Assembly: GCF_024345575.1 (NCBI RefSeq)
Contig: NZ_JAGQBJ010000007.1
Location: 62,001 to 126,000 of the forward strand
DNA length: 64,000 nt
DNA from: Cyanobium sp. Morenito 9A2
GTDB taxonomy: Bacteria; Cyanobacteriota; Cyanobacteriia; PCC-6307; Cyanobiaceae
Direction of reading: 5' to 3'
Part shown: in pieces, positions 43,585 through 53,816 of the stretch
Numbering within the stretch: the first letter of the stretch is position 1
Layout: the number at the start of each line of letters is the position of its first letter
Notes under the pieces: generated by a model
What the model was told of the DNA's origin: nothing
What the model saw: the letters and a program-made list of their open reading frames with translations, nothing else
Database searches by the model: none
Program-made: the position numbers and the translations under genes

Positions 43585-45095
43585 CACGGCAGCTCCGGTC
43601 GCCGGCGCGCCCTCCGGCCCGACCGACGGACCGGAGCCGGCCAGGAGCGGACACGGTCCGGCGCCGCGAAGGGGGTCGCAAGCGCTGGTGGGTGATCGGC
43701 CTCCCCCTGGCCACCCTGCTGGGATTGATCGCGATGGCCCCACCACTGCCGCCGAGCAAGCCAGCCGCGGGGGGCAAACTCCAGACCGGCCAGGGTGCTG
43801 GGGCCTTCAGCTACCGCCCTGAGGATTCAGCCTTTGCCCTTGATTTCGACCCCCGCAAAGTGCGCATCGATGTGCTTGAAGGCTGGGATCGCGAGCAGGA
43901 GGCCTTCGCTGACAGCTCGGCCCTGGCTTACATCTCCGGGCCGATGTACGAGCGGCATGTCAATGAGAGCGGCCGGGAAATCACCGTGCCCCTGGGCGAT
44001 CTCAAGCTGGGGGTACGGGTCTGGCGCGGCCGCAACCGCACCGCGGCGCGGCAGCGGGCCTTCATCGGCATCGGCCACGACGGCCATGTGGACTTTAGCT
44101 ACGGCGAGCTGACCCCCGAACGGGCGAGTCGCTACGACACCTTCATCGGCGGCCTGCACAGCCTCTACAACGACCTGGAGTCGCCCCCCTCGGCCTACAA
44201 GGGCGCTTACAGCATCGGGATGGGGCAACAGATCCGCTACTACCTGCCGCGCATCCGCATGGTGATCGGCCTGCGCAGGGACGGTCGGCTGGAGGTGCTG
44301 ATGAGCCGCGACGGGCTCACCCTGGAGCAGACTCGCGCCCTGGCCAGGGATCGCGGGCTGGTGGCGGCCTACTTGCCCGATCACGCCTCCAAGAGCCGCT
44401 TCATCATTCCTGGGGTGAAGGGCTTCTCCAACCAGGACGCCAACTGGATCAGCGGCGGCGCCACCAGCTTCGTTCACGTGCCCTTCATGCTGCGTTTGAG
44501 CGAGCGCGGCCAGCCCCTGCAGGGCAGCCTGCTCGCCAGCCTCACCCCCCACCCGGGATCCCAGGACTGCGGCAATCCACTGGACTGCAGCAAGACCCTG
44601 GGCGGCCAGCTGCTGGATCGCGCCCTGGCGGGCTTCAACCGGCTGGTGGAGCAGGGGATCGAACCGCTGGCGCGGCTGATCTGGGCCCCGCGGGTGCCCA
44701 GAGGTGGCAAGGCCCCGAGCCAGGGGGCTCCCCTGCGGGAGCCGCCGATCACCGCCGACCCGACGGCCCTGCGCGAACGGCAGCAGCAGGACAGCCCAGG
44801 CCTCGGCCAACCGGCGGCGACGGAGTTGCCGCTGCCACCCGATCTGCCCCCACCGTTGGTGCTGCAGGAGGGTCAGCAGCTGCCCAGCGACCCGGAGGCG
44901 GTGCGACCGGAAAGCAGCGCACCCGCGTCTGTGGAAGCCCCCCCCCCCGAAGCCAGCAGCGGCGCCTCCCCCGCAGCGACGCCCCCACAGCCTCTTCCCC
45001 AGGCCCCAGCCAGCCCTACCTCGCTCGCGCCTCCTCCGCCCGTGCTACCTCCCCCCCCCGTGCTGGCACCACCACCGATCACAGGCACACCCTGA
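43581..45095 (+). CDS. Anchored or secreted protein with Pro-rich tail, phosphodiester glycosidase-like
   Basis: 504 residues starting at a GTG that overlaps the GST stop. A basic N-terminus precedes one membrane helix (about 38-53, WWVIGLPLATLLGLIAM). The central domain (about 80-340) has YISGPMYERHVN, AFIGIGHDGHVDF and SGGATSFVHVPF, reminiscent of DUF2233/phosphodiester glycosidase proteins but not certain. The last ~100 residues are Pro/Ala/Glu-rich and probably disordered, as in surface proteins that cross the wall. Confidence 0.55.
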   Translation: MTRQLRSPARPPARPTDRSRPGADTVRRREGGRKRWWVIGLPLATLLGLIAMAPPLPPSKPAAGGKLQTGQGAGAFSYRPEDSAFALDFDPRKVRIDVLEGWDREQEAFADSSALAYISGPMYERHVNESGREITVPLGDLKLGVRVWRGRNRTAARQRAFIGIGHDGHVDFSYGELTPERASRYDTFIGGLHSLYNDLESPPSAYKGAYSIGMGQQIRYYLPRIRMVIGLRRDGRLEVLMSRDGLTLEQTRALARDRGLVAAYLPDHASKSRFIIPGVKGFSNQDANWISGGATSFVHVPFMLRLSERGQPLQGSLLASLTPHPGSQDCGNPLDCSKTLGGQLLDRALAGFNRLVEQGIEPLARLIWAPRVPRGGKAPSQGAPLREPPITADPTALRERQQQDSPGLGQPAATELPLPPDLPPPLVLQEGQQLPSDPEAVRPESSAPASVEAPPPEASSGASPAATPPQPLPQAPASPTSLAPPPPVLPPPPVLAPPPITGTP

Positions 45096-45109
45096 GCCAG
45101 CCCGAGCCA

Positions 45110-45589
45110 TCAGGCCGCCGCCAGGGCCCGCACCACATCGCCTCGGGTGAGCACACCTTCGAGTTGCCCCGTGGCATCTTTCACAAACAGACGTTGGGTG
45201 CTGCGATCATGAAGCAGGCGGGCCGCCTCGCTCAGGGTCAGATCGGCGCCGCAACTGTGGGGATGGGTGCCGGTCATGACTTCGCCGACGGTGCCGCCGA
45301 GCACCTGGTGCACCTGTTTGTCCCACTGCAGGGGATTGCGCAGATAAATCACGCTGTCGAGCAGCATCACGTAAGGGCCGGCGTCGAAGCCGCTCTCGCG
45401 CACCATCAAATCCTGCTCGCTCAGTTCACCCACCAACTGTCCTTCGCCATCAAGCACGGGCAGGCCGCTGAAGTGGCGCACGCTCATCAGGGTCACGGCC
45501 TCCTGCAGGGGGGTGTCCGTGCGCACGCTCAGGGCCGGGCTGCTCATCACATCGCGCACCCGCCGGGTGGAGGGGGATTCGGTGGCCAT
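45110..45589 (-). CDS. CBS domain-pair protein
   Basis: About 159 residues with two CBS repeats: VRDVMSSPALSVRTDTPLQEAVTLM and VGEVMTGTHPHSCGADLTLSEAARLL, each with the small-molecule-binding GxPVxD/GxLVGE-type strand. Such pairs bind adenosine nucleotides and regulate partners; no enzymatic domain is attached. I chose the ATG giving MATESPSTRRVRDVM; an upstream start (45682) would add a Pro-rich segment close to the divergent pgsA. Confidence 0.82.
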   Translation of the reverse strand: MATESPSTRRVRDVMSSPALSVRTDTPLQEAVTLMSVRHFSGLPVLDGEGQLVGELSEQDLMVRESGFDAGPYVMLLDSVIYLRNPLQWDKQVHQVLGGTVGEVMTGTHPHSCGADLTLSEAARLLHDRSTQRLFVKDATGQLEGVLTRGDVVRALAAA

Positions 45590-45701
45590 GGGCTGCAGGT
45601 AGGGCTCTGCCGTTTCTAGATCAGCGCCTGGCCCGGGGGCCGCCCTCGACCTGGATCGGAGCGGATCAGGTTGCAGACTCACAGGCAGCGACTTCCCTCC
45701 G

Positions 45702-46253
45702 ATGGCCTCCCTTCAGCGGCGCGCGGCCGATGGCCTCACGGTGGCCCGGGCCGTGGTGGGGCTGCCCCTGCTGCTGGCCCTGGTGGGCGGCCAACTCTGG
45801 TGGGCTTGGCTGCTGCTCCTGCTGGGGGGGCTGAGCGATTGGGCCGACGGCTGGCTGGCCCGCCGCAGTGGCGGCGGTTCGGTCTGGGGGGCGCGGCTGG
45901 ATCCGCTCACCGACAAGATCCTGATCAGCGCCCCGCTGCTGTGGCTCGGGAGCACGGGGGACCTGCCCCTCTGGGCGGTGTGGCTGCTGCTGGCGCGGGA
46001 GCTGCTGATCTCCGGCTGGCGGGCCGGCCAGGGCAACGGTGGACCGGCCTCCTGGAGCGGCAAGGCCAAGACTGTGCTGCAGTTCGCCGCCTTGCTCCTG
46101 CTGCTCTGGCCGGGGCCCGCAGCGTCCCTGCTCCACAGCCTGGGTTGGTGGCTGTTCTGGCCCTCGCTGCTGCTGGCGCTGGGGTCGGCCCTGGGCTATC
46201 TGAGAGCTGCATCGCCGGAACAATCCGGCAGCTCCCCTGAACGCAAGCTGTAG
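45702..46253 (+). CDS. pgsA: CDP-diacylglycerol-glycerol-3-phosphate 3-phosphatidyltransferase
   Basis: 183 residues, a membrane CDP-alcohol phosphotransferase. The catalytic signature runs DWADGWLARR, then GARLDPLTDK, giving the D-G-x2-A-R-x8-G-x3-D-x3-D pattern. It makes phosphatidylglycerol phosphate, precursor of PG needed in photosystem II. Its last 58 bases overlap the convergent epimerase gene. Confidence 0.88.
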   Translation: MASLQRRAADGLTVARAVVGLPLLLALVGGQLWWAWLLLLLGGLSDWADGWLARRSGGGSVWGARLDPLTDKILISAPLLWLGSTGDLPLWAVWLLLARELLISGWRAGQGNGGPASWSGKAKTVLQFAALLLLLWPGPAASLLHSLGWWLFWPSLLLALGSALGYLRAASPEQSGSSPERKL

Positions 46254-47110
46254 TCGTTGGCGTAGCTGTCGGCGAGCCCCCGCTCGAGATCGAAGCGGGG
46301 GCTCCAGGCCAGTTCCCGCTCCAGCCGGTGGACATCGGTGAGGAAATGGGAGAGACGGAGGGGGAAGGCCTTGCGCGCCTTGGGATCAAGGCCGGCGGGA
46401 TCGAAGTAGCGAAGTTCCACGGCCTCGGGATCCTTGCCGCAGGCATGGGCGGCGGCGGCCACCAGTCCACGGAAGGTCACCCCCTGGGCACCGCTGCAGT
46501 TGTAGATCCGATTGGCCGCCGTCTCCACCTCGATCGAGCGCGCCAGGGCCGTGGCCAGATCCTCCACGTGGCCCAGCTGGGTGATCGTGCGGCCATCGCC
46601 GGGCAGGGGCACGGGCAGGCCGTGCACGATCCGATCAAAGAACCAGCGCTCCACAGGGTTGTAGTTGCCCGGTCCGTAGATGTAGGTGGGCCGGAAGCTG
46701 GTGAAGGGAATGCCCTCGGCCCGCAGCCAGGCCTCGGTCTCGGCCTTGCCGGCGTGGCGGCTGGCGGGATCGGTGGGGGCGTTTTCATCCAGGGGCCAGA
46801 GCTCGCTGTCGGCATAGACCCCGGCCGAACTCACATACACAAAGCGATGGCTGGGGGCGCCGGTGCGCTCGACCACGGCGCGGCTGTCGGCCAGATTGCG
46901 GCCGCTGCTGTCGATGATCACCTCGAAGGAGCGCCCGGCGAGCTGATCGAGATCGGCGGAGTTGGAGCGATCACCCGTGAAGTGCTCCAGGCCAGCGGGC
47001 ACCGGGTTGCGGCCGCGGGTGAACAGGGTGAGCTCATGGCCGGCTTCGTTCAGGAGCCGCACCAGGGGCTTGCCAACGAAACGGGTGCCGCCCATCACCA
47101 GGATCTTCAT
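46196..47110 (-). CDS. NAD-dependent epimerase/CSP41-like protein
   Basis: 304 residues of an extended short-chain dehydrogenase: MKILVMGGTRFVGKPLVRLL Rossmann motif, VYVSSAGVY, FRPTYIYGPGNY, and LGHVEDLATALA. The group is related to chloroplast stem-loop binding proteins (CSP41), which in plastids bind and cleave RNA; cyanobacterial forms may act on nucleotide sugars or RNA. The active-site Tyr is in GVYADSE or TYIYGP; I am not sure which is used. Confidence 0.78.
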   Translation of the reverse strand: MKILVMGGTRFVGKPLVRLLNEAGHELTLFTRGRNPVPAGLEHFTGDRSNSADLDQLAGRSFEVIIDSSGRNLADSRAVVERTGAPSHRFVYVSSAGVYADSELWPLDENAPTDPASRHAGKAETEAWLRAEGIPFTSFRPTYIYGPGNYNPVERWFFDRIVHGLPVPLPGDGRTITQLGHVEDLATALARSIEVETAANRIYNCSGAQGVTFRGLVAAAAHACGKDPEAVELRYFDPAGLDPKARKAFPLRLSHFLTDVHRLERELAWSPRFDLERGLADSYANDYSLRSGELPDCSGDAALR

Positions 47111-47487
47111 CGCCCAACACCGACACTCGGTGGCCATTCAAGCGGTCTGCCCAGCCGGGCATGCCCGCGCCGCAGGCCCGGCAGCATGAATGCCACCCAA
47201 TCTCTTCTGCCCCCTTGCCCCGAGCCGCCCCCCCGTCCCGCGCCTGGACCGCCCAGGCATCCCTGCTGGGCTGCCGCCACTTCGAGCAGGTGGGCGAACG
47301 GGGCCGCGGGGCCGAACGGGCCCTGGAGCTGGCGGCGCTGCTGGACCGGAGCCGCCGACTCTGGGTGTCCCTGGCGGAACTCAAGGATCCCCAGCGCTGG
47401 CGCCCGGGCTGGTCGCGGCTGGACCAAGAACCTCAAGGCCTCCCCCTGGCCCCCGCCGGGGAAGATGGGGCCAGAGACCTCCCCCCC
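47111..47487. other. Gap between the CSP41-like gene and hisA, with an open frame fused to hisA
   Basis: No independent gene is convincing. The hisA frame stays open upstream to 47161, and the stretch LLGCRHFEQVGERGRG to about SLAELKDPQRW looks somewhat protein-like. It could be an N-terminal extension, a small gene or chance. The 47111-47160 part holds the epimerase start and a possible promoter region. Confidence 0.4.
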
Positions 47488-48249
47488 ATGCAGATCATTC
47501 CCGCCATCGACCTGCTGGAGGGCAGCTGCGTGCGCCTGCACCAGGGCGACTACGACCGGGTGACCCACTTCAACGACGACCCTGTGGCGCAGGCCCTGGA
47601 ATGGCAGCGGCAGGGGGCCGAGCGCCTGCATCTGGTGGATCTCGATGGGGCCCGCAGCGGCGAGCCCATCAATGACGCCGCCGTCAAGGCGATCACCGCC
47701 GCCCTTTCGATTCCCGTGCAGCTGGGGGGCGGGGTGCGCAGCGCCGAACGGGCCGAGGAACTGCTGGCCTGGGGCCTTGACCGCGTGATCCTGGGCACAG
47801 TGGCCCTGGAGCAACCCGAGTTGGTCGATGAGCTGGCAGCCCGCCATCCCGGCCGCATCGTCGTGGGCATCGATGCCAAAGACGGCAAGGTGGCCACCTG
47901 GGGCTGGATCGAAGCGAGCACGGTGGAGGCCACGGAGCTGGCCGCACGCTTCGGGGGCAGCGGCATCGCCGCGATCATCAGCACCGACATCGCCACCGAC
48001 GGCACCCTGGCGGGCCCCAACCTGCAGGCCCTCGCCGCCATGGCCTGCGCCAGCTCCGTGCCGGTGATCGCCTCCGGCGGCGTGGGCGATCTGGCCGACC
48101 TGCTCTCCCTGCTCAGCTTGGGGCCCCTGGGGGTGGAGGGGGTGATCGTGGGACGGGCGCTCTACGACGGCCGCGTTGATCTGGGCGAAGCCCTGGAGGC
48201 GATCGGTCCGGCGCGGCTGCAGGATCCCATCCCGCCGTCAGTCGCCTGA
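47488..48249 (+). CDS. hisA: ProFAR isomerase (HisA)
   Basis: 253 residues, a TIM barrel of histidine synthesis that isomerises ProFAR to PRFAR. MQIIPAIDLLEGSCVRLHQGD, LHLVDLDGARSG, LGGGVRSAE, VVGIDAKDGKVATWGW, IISTDIATDGTLAGPN and GVIVGRALYDGR are family motifs; the first Asp (AIDLL) and the second (STDIATDG) are the catalytic pair. Length is standard. The in-frame upstream extension is described separately. Confidence 0.93.
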   Translation: MQIIPAIDLLEGSCVRLHQGDYDRVTHFNDDPVAQALEWQRQGAERLHLVDLDGARSGEPINDAAVKAITAALSIPVQLGGGVRSAERAEELLAWGLDRVILGTVALEQPELVDELAARHPGRIVVGIDAKDGKVATWGWIEASTVEATELAARFGGSGIAAIISTDIATDGTLAGPNLQALAAMACASSVPVIASGGVGDLADLLSLLSLGPLGVEGVIVGRALYDGRVDLGEALEAIGPARLQDPIPPSVA

Positions 48250-48270
48250 ACGGAGGGCAAAGGTGCGTTC

Positions 48271-48276
48271 TATAAC
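48271..48276 (+). promoter_or_regulatory. -10-like hexamer upstream of the Fur-family gene
   Basis: TATAAC lies 36 bases before the GTG start in the short gap after hisA. It is a reasonable -10 element in a GC-rich genome, followed by an A/T-rich GATGAAGATTAAG stretch. No clear -35 is seen. Confidence 0.35.
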
Positions 48277-48312
48277 AGATGAAGATTAAGCCCAGCGCCC
48301 TGCTGTAGCTCC

Positions 48313-48756
48313 GTGCCGGCCTCCCTCGCCGAACCATCGACCAGCCCCCTCTCGGGTGTGGAAGGCGCCTATCAGCGCTGCCGTGACCTGGGCATGCGCC
48401 TGAGCCGCCAGCGGCGCATGGTGCTGGAGCTGCTCTGGCAGGAGAAAAGCCACCTGAGCGCCCGGGACATCTTCGAGAAACTCAACACCCTGGGCCGCAA
48501 CATCGGCCATACCTCCGTCTACCAGAACCTCGAAGCCCTGCAGTCGTCGGGGGTGATCGAGTGCCTGGATCGGGCCACGGGGCGCCTGTATGGCTACCGC
48601 AGCGACCCCCACAGCCACCTCACCTGCAGCGTGACCGGTGACATCCACGATCTTGACGTGGTGCTGCCACCGGATCTGGTGGCGCGGATCGAGTCGCTCA
48701 CGGGCTTCACGATTGAGTCCTACACCCTTCAACTCAATGGTCGCCGTCGGGCCTAG
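48313..48756 (+). CDS. Fur family transcriptional regulator
   Basis: 147 residues. The helix-turn-helix (MRLSRQRRMVLELLWQ then SHLSARDIFEKL and NIGHTSVYQNLEAL) is the Fur/Zur/PerR type. The dimerisation and metal domain contains DPHSHLTCSVTGDIHDLD: the usual CxxC is CxxT here, so the structural zinc site is partly lost. Which metal or signal it senses is not decided. A GTG start is used; a TATAAC lies upstream. Confidence 0.85.
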   Translation: MPASLAEPSTSPLSGVEGAYQRCRDLGMRLSRQRRMVLELLWQEKSHLSARDIFEKLNTLGRNIGHTSVYQNLEALQSSGVIECLDRATGRLYGYRSDPHSHLTCSVTGDIHDLDVVLPPDLVARIESLTGFTIESYTLQLNGRRRA

Positions 48757-48815
48757 ATCCCCTGGAAGTTCGGCGCCGCACTCGGTACCTTGAGCCCTAC
48801 GGAGCGAGTTCCCGC

Positions 48816-50483
48816 GTGATCCAAGCCGCGAGCGAGCCAAGCCCCCAACTGCTGGTCTTCGCCGAGCCCCTCTGGGTCGAGGGGCTGCGCAGCCGCCTGG
48901 AACGCGAACGCCCCGGCGGCTACCGGCTGCTGGAGCGGCCCGAGCAACTGAAGGGTTGTCCGCAACTGGTGATCTGGCAGCTGGCGGCCCCGGTGGAGCC
49001 GGCGAATCTGCTGGCGGAGCTGCGGCGGCTGGAGGAGCGCTGGCAACCGAGCCCGCGCCTGCTGTTGCTGCCCAGCCCCCTGAGCTGCCCCAGCGACTGG
49101 CTGCTGCAACTGCCGGTGCAGGGTCTGCTGCAGGACCCTGAACCCAGTGAATTGGTTGAAGCGATCACCACCCTGCTGGGGGGTGGTCGGGTGGTGGCCC
49201 TGCATCCATCCGCCAGCCGACCGGCCCCGGTGGCGGCGCCCCTGGGGCTGGGCCAATGGCTGCTGCAAAGCGGCCTGCAGCAGATCGAAATTGAACGGGT
49301 GCGCTGCGTTCTCGCCCTCGATCCACCCCCTGATTCGCTGCTGATGCAGGTGTTGCTGGAGGGGCGGCTGCGGGAGCTGGCGGCGGCGCGGCAGCTGCTG
49401 CTCTGGATCTGGGGCCCGGTGGTGCTGGCCTGGGGAGATGGCCGTGGCGAGGGCGGCGGCCCAACCCAGCCAGGCCCTGCTGCCGCTCACACCATCCAGG
49501 ACGTCCCGCCTGGGGGCACGACGATCACCCTGCGGGAGCGCACGGCGATCGGGGTGTGGCGGGCGATCCAGGAGCGGCTCAACAGCGCCGCTGAGGCCGG
49601 CCTGGCCAACCGCACCGGCCAGCTGCTGGCGCTCGAAGGGCTCAGCCCCGAGCGTCGCCGCGACCTGCTGGTGGGGCTGATCGAGCAATTCGATCAGCTG
49701 CTGGAGCGCCTGCGCCAGGGCGAGGCCGGCGACCCGGAGCTGCTGAGCCACTGGCATCAGTGGCAGCCGGAACTGCGCCGCAGCGCCCTGCGCCAGTTGG
49801 CCGGCTCCTACGTGCAGCTGCCGCGGCTGGGGGAGCTGCTGGCGGTGGCCGACACCCTCGAGGCCAGCAGCGAACTGGCCAGCGCCGATCCGGAACTGCC
49901 GGAGGCCCAACCGATGCTTGGCGCCCTGCTCAGGGCCCAGCCGCTGCTGGTGGGCGGCCGCCTGCTGGCCCCGGATGAACCCCAGGCGCTGCTGCAGCTG
50001 GAGATGCTGGTGAGCAACTGGCTGATCCGCAATGCCGAACTGATTTGTGCTGAAGTGCTGTCCTGCTGCGGCAGCTGGCCGGAGCTGCGCCGTTACCTGC
50101 TCACCACCGACCTGCTGGCCACCCGCAACCTGGAGCGCCTGCGCAACCAGCTCAATGCCCAGCAACGCTGGGCCTCCTGGTTCCAGCGGCCGGTGCAGCT
50201 CTACGAAAGCCAGCGGCTGCTCTACCGGCTGGAGGCTGGGGCGATCGCGCCGCTGCTGCTCACCGAACCACGGGATCAGGAGTTGCGCCAACTGGGCTGG
50301 TTGCAACAGGCCGTCACCCTGGCCCTGGAAACCCGCGATGCCGTGGCCCCCCAGTTGCAGGCCGTCATCCAGCGCCTGGGGAATCTGGTGGTAGTGGTGC
50401 TCACCCAGGTGATCGGAAGGGCCATCGGCCTGGTGGGGCGAGGCATCCTCCAGGGCCTGGGCCGCAGCGTCGGCCGGGGCTGA
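48816..50483 (+). CDS. DUF3685 (Ycf55-like) protein
   Basis: 555 residues from a GTG. A receiver-like N-terminus (LLVFAEPLWVEGLRSRLERE) precedes a helical body and C-terminal LGNLVVVVLTQVIGRAIGL hydrophobic segment. This matches DUF3685/Ycf55 of cyanobacteria and red-algal plastids, of unknown function. Rich in leucine and acidic residues; coiled-coil stretches near 310-350 and 440-480 are likely. It lies between fur and the photosystem I factor, possibly co-transcribed with the latter (34 bases). Confidence 0.7.
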   Translation: MIQAASEPSPQLLVFAEPLWVEGLRSRLERERPGGYRLLERPEQLKGCPQLVIWQLAAPVEPANLLAELRRLEERWQPSPRLLLLPSPLSCPSDWLLQLPVQGLLQDPEPSELVEAITTLLGGGRVVALHPSASRPAPVAAPLGLGQWLLQSGLQQIEIERVRCVLALDPPPDSLLMQVLLEGRLRELAAARQLLLWIWGPVVLAWGDGRGEGGGPTQPGPAAAHTIQDVPPGGTTITLRERTAIGVWRAIQERLNSAAEAGLANRTGQLLALEGLSPERRRDLLVGLIEQFDQLLERLRQGEAGDPELLSHWHQWQPELRRSALRQLAGSYVQLPRLGELLAVADTLEASSELASADPELPEAQPMLGALLRAQPLLVGGRLLAPDEPQALLQLEMLVSNWLIRNAELICAEVLSCCGSWPELRRYLLTTDLLATRNLERLRNQLNAQQRWASWFQRPVQLYESQRLLYRLEAGAIAPLLLTEPRDQELRQLGWLQQAVTLALETRDAVAPQLQAVIQRLGNLVVVVLTQVIGRAIGLVGRGILQGLGRSVGRG

Positions 50484-50517
50484 AGCGCGGCAGCAACGAA
50501 AGGCTCGGGGGGTCACA

Positions 50518-51134
50518 ATGACGCCAGTCCTGCCACCCACACCGTTGTTGCGCCTGCTCGCCCCGATCCGCCCATCCCTGGACCGCCTGCTGGCCCTCGG
50601 GTCTGCCCTTGCCCTGCTGCTGGCGCTGGTGATCGGCCCCGGGGCTCCGGCCGCCTTCGCCGCCCGCGACACGGACAGCTTCGATGGCAACATCTTCGCG
50701 CTCTACGCCGGCAACGGCTCCCTGGTGCCGCCCCGGAGCACCCTGGAGCAATCCCTGGCGGAGCACCGACCGGTGGTGCTGGCCTTCTACCTCGATGACA
50801 GCAGCGTCAGCAAGACCTTCTCTCCGGTCCTCTCTGAGCTCCAGCGCACTTGGGGCAACAACGTCGAGCTGATCTACCTCACCACCGACAACCTCCAGAA
50901 CCGTCCTGACACGGGCCCCAGCGATCCGGCCCACTACTGGAAGGGCACGATTCCCCAGGTGGTGGTGATCGATGCCAACGGGACGGTGGTGTTCGATGCG
51001 GCAGGCCAGGTGAACACCGACGCGATCGACGCCGCCCTGGCCAAGGCCACGGGCCGGCCGGCGGCCCAGGGCCCCAAGGGCACGGTGGAGCGCAGCTTCA
51101 ACGAGTTCAACAGCGAAATCACTCCGGCGCGCTG

Positions 51135-51135
<1 letters not shown>
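50518..51135 (+). CDS. Thioredoxin-like thylakoid PSI accumulation factor
   Basis: 205 residues. A long N-terminal signal/anchor ([21 protein letters not shown]) is followed by [19 protein letters not shown] and a thioredoxin-like fold ([39 protein letters not shown]). No CxxC remains at the active position (DSSVSK). The pattern matches the cyanobacterial thylakoid membrane photosystem I accumulation factor. It overlaps fumC by one base (TGATG). Confidence 0.75.
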
Positions 51136-52511
<1,376 letters not shown>

Positions 52512-52559
52512 AGGCCTGGAGGCCAAAATGGAGCCTGGGCCCAGGCCCGACCGCGCCGC

Positions 52560-52748
52560 TCAGCGCAGGGACTCCATGGAGGCCGCCATCCGCAGGAAGC
52601 TGACGTCGTCGATGGGGCGGCAGTCGCTGGGTTGATGGCTCTCCTTCCAAAGGGGTCCAGGAGTGGCCAGGCATTCCCCAGGCAGGGGACGGCCTAGGCA
52701 GCCTCTGGAGGCACTGCCGGGGTCTGAAGCCCAGCGCTGGGCGATCAA
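52560..52748 (-). CDS. Possible small protein coupled to the SDR gene
   Basis: A 62-residue frame whose TTG overlaps the SDR stop as TTGA. The C-terminal half (SDCRPIDDVSFLRMAASMES) looks helical and protein-like; the first half is Pro/Gly-rich. No family is recognised. The start geometry matches true junctions elsewhere in the window, which is the main support. Confidence 0.35.
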   Translation of the reverse strand: MIAQRWASDPGSASRGCLGRPLPGECLATPGPLWKESHQPSDCRPIDDVSFLRMAASMESLR

Positions 52749-53566
52749 CGTCCGCCAGCGACGCCGGCCATGACCCGGGCCATCACACGCACGCGCAGCC
52801 GCCGGGGCAGCAGCGCCTGGGAGGCGGCCAGCAACCGCGCCAGGCCGCCAGGATGAACGGTGATGCGGCGTCCCAGTGCCGCGAGCGTGGCGGCGGCCAC
52901 CACTTCAGGGCTCTCGGCCGTGTCGAGACGCATGGCGGCGCGGGCCGCAAAGCCCGTGTGCACAGGGCCGGGGGCGGAGGCCAGCACATCGACACCCTGG
53001 GGGGCGAGCTCGATCGCGAGCCCTTCGGCGAGCGTCTGCACGTAGGCCTTGGTGGCGGCGTAATTGGCCGCCAAGGGAGTGCCCTGAAAAGCCAGCTGGG
53101 AGCTGAGCAGCACCAGCCCCCCGCGGCCGCGCCGCGCCAGACGGCTGCCGAAGCCATGGGCCAGGGCAGCCACCGCCCGGCAGTTGACATCGATCATCTC
53201 CAGCTCGCTGGCGAGTTCCGCCCTGAGAAAAGGCCCGGAGCTACCGAAGCCGGCGGCGGCCACCAGCAGGCCCACATCGCGTTCAGCGGTGGCGTCCAGC
53301 AGCAGGCCCGGAGCCCTGGGATCAGCGAGATCAAGGGCCACAACGCGAGCTTCGATGGCGTGGAGGGAGCTGAGCTCCTCGGCCAGGGCCGCCAGCACGC
53401 TCTGGCGCCGGGCCACCAGCACCAGATCCAGGCCCGCCTGGGCGAGCTGGCGGGCGAAGGCTTGGCCAAGGCCATCGGAGGCGCCGGTCACCACGGCCCA
53501 GGGGCCATAGCGCTCCAGCGGCCGCGGGTGAGCGGGATGGAATGGGACAGGCACGGCGGCGGTCAC
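52745..53566 (-). CDS. Short-chain dehydrogenase/reductase
   Basis: About 273 residues. The Rossmann motif AVVTGASDGLGQAFARQLA (TGxxxGxG), the LVAAAGFGSSG (NAG-like) loop, the catalytic Ser (VLLSSQLAF) and YAATKAYVQ (YxxxK) are all present. It oxidises or reduces an unknown alcohol or carbonyl with NAD(P). The start is the GTG at 53566; the frame is open further upstream without Rossmann-like similarity. Confidence 0.82.
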   Translation of the reverse strand: MTAAVPVPFHPAHPRPLERYGPWAVVTGASDGLGQAFARQLAQAGLDLVLVARRQSVLAALAEELSSLHAIEARVVALDLADPRAPGLLLDATAERDVGLLVAAAGFGSSGPFLRAELASELEMIDVNCRAVAALAHGFGSRLARRGRGGLVLLSSQLAFQGTPLAANYAATKAYVQTLAEGLAIELAPQGVDVLASAPGPVHTGFAARAAMRLDTAESPEVVAAATLAALGRRITVHPGGLARLLAASQALLPRRLRVRVMARVMAGVAGGR

Positions 53567-53816
53567 AACAGCGGAGGAGGCGGTGGGATCAGACCGGACG
53601 GCGCCGTCGCCAACTCTCCAGCCATGGGCATCAGTCTGATCAGACCCACCCGCCAGCCGCTTGCCCCCCCGACTGCAGCGTGGCGCGAACCCCGGCAACA
53701 ACGCACGATCCAGGAGCCCCGGGGGTGTCGAAACGCTGGCCTGGCCCTGGCCGGGGGGGCGCTCGGGAGGACCGGAACGGATCGGTCCAGCGACTGAAAC
53801 CGCGATGCAACCTTGT

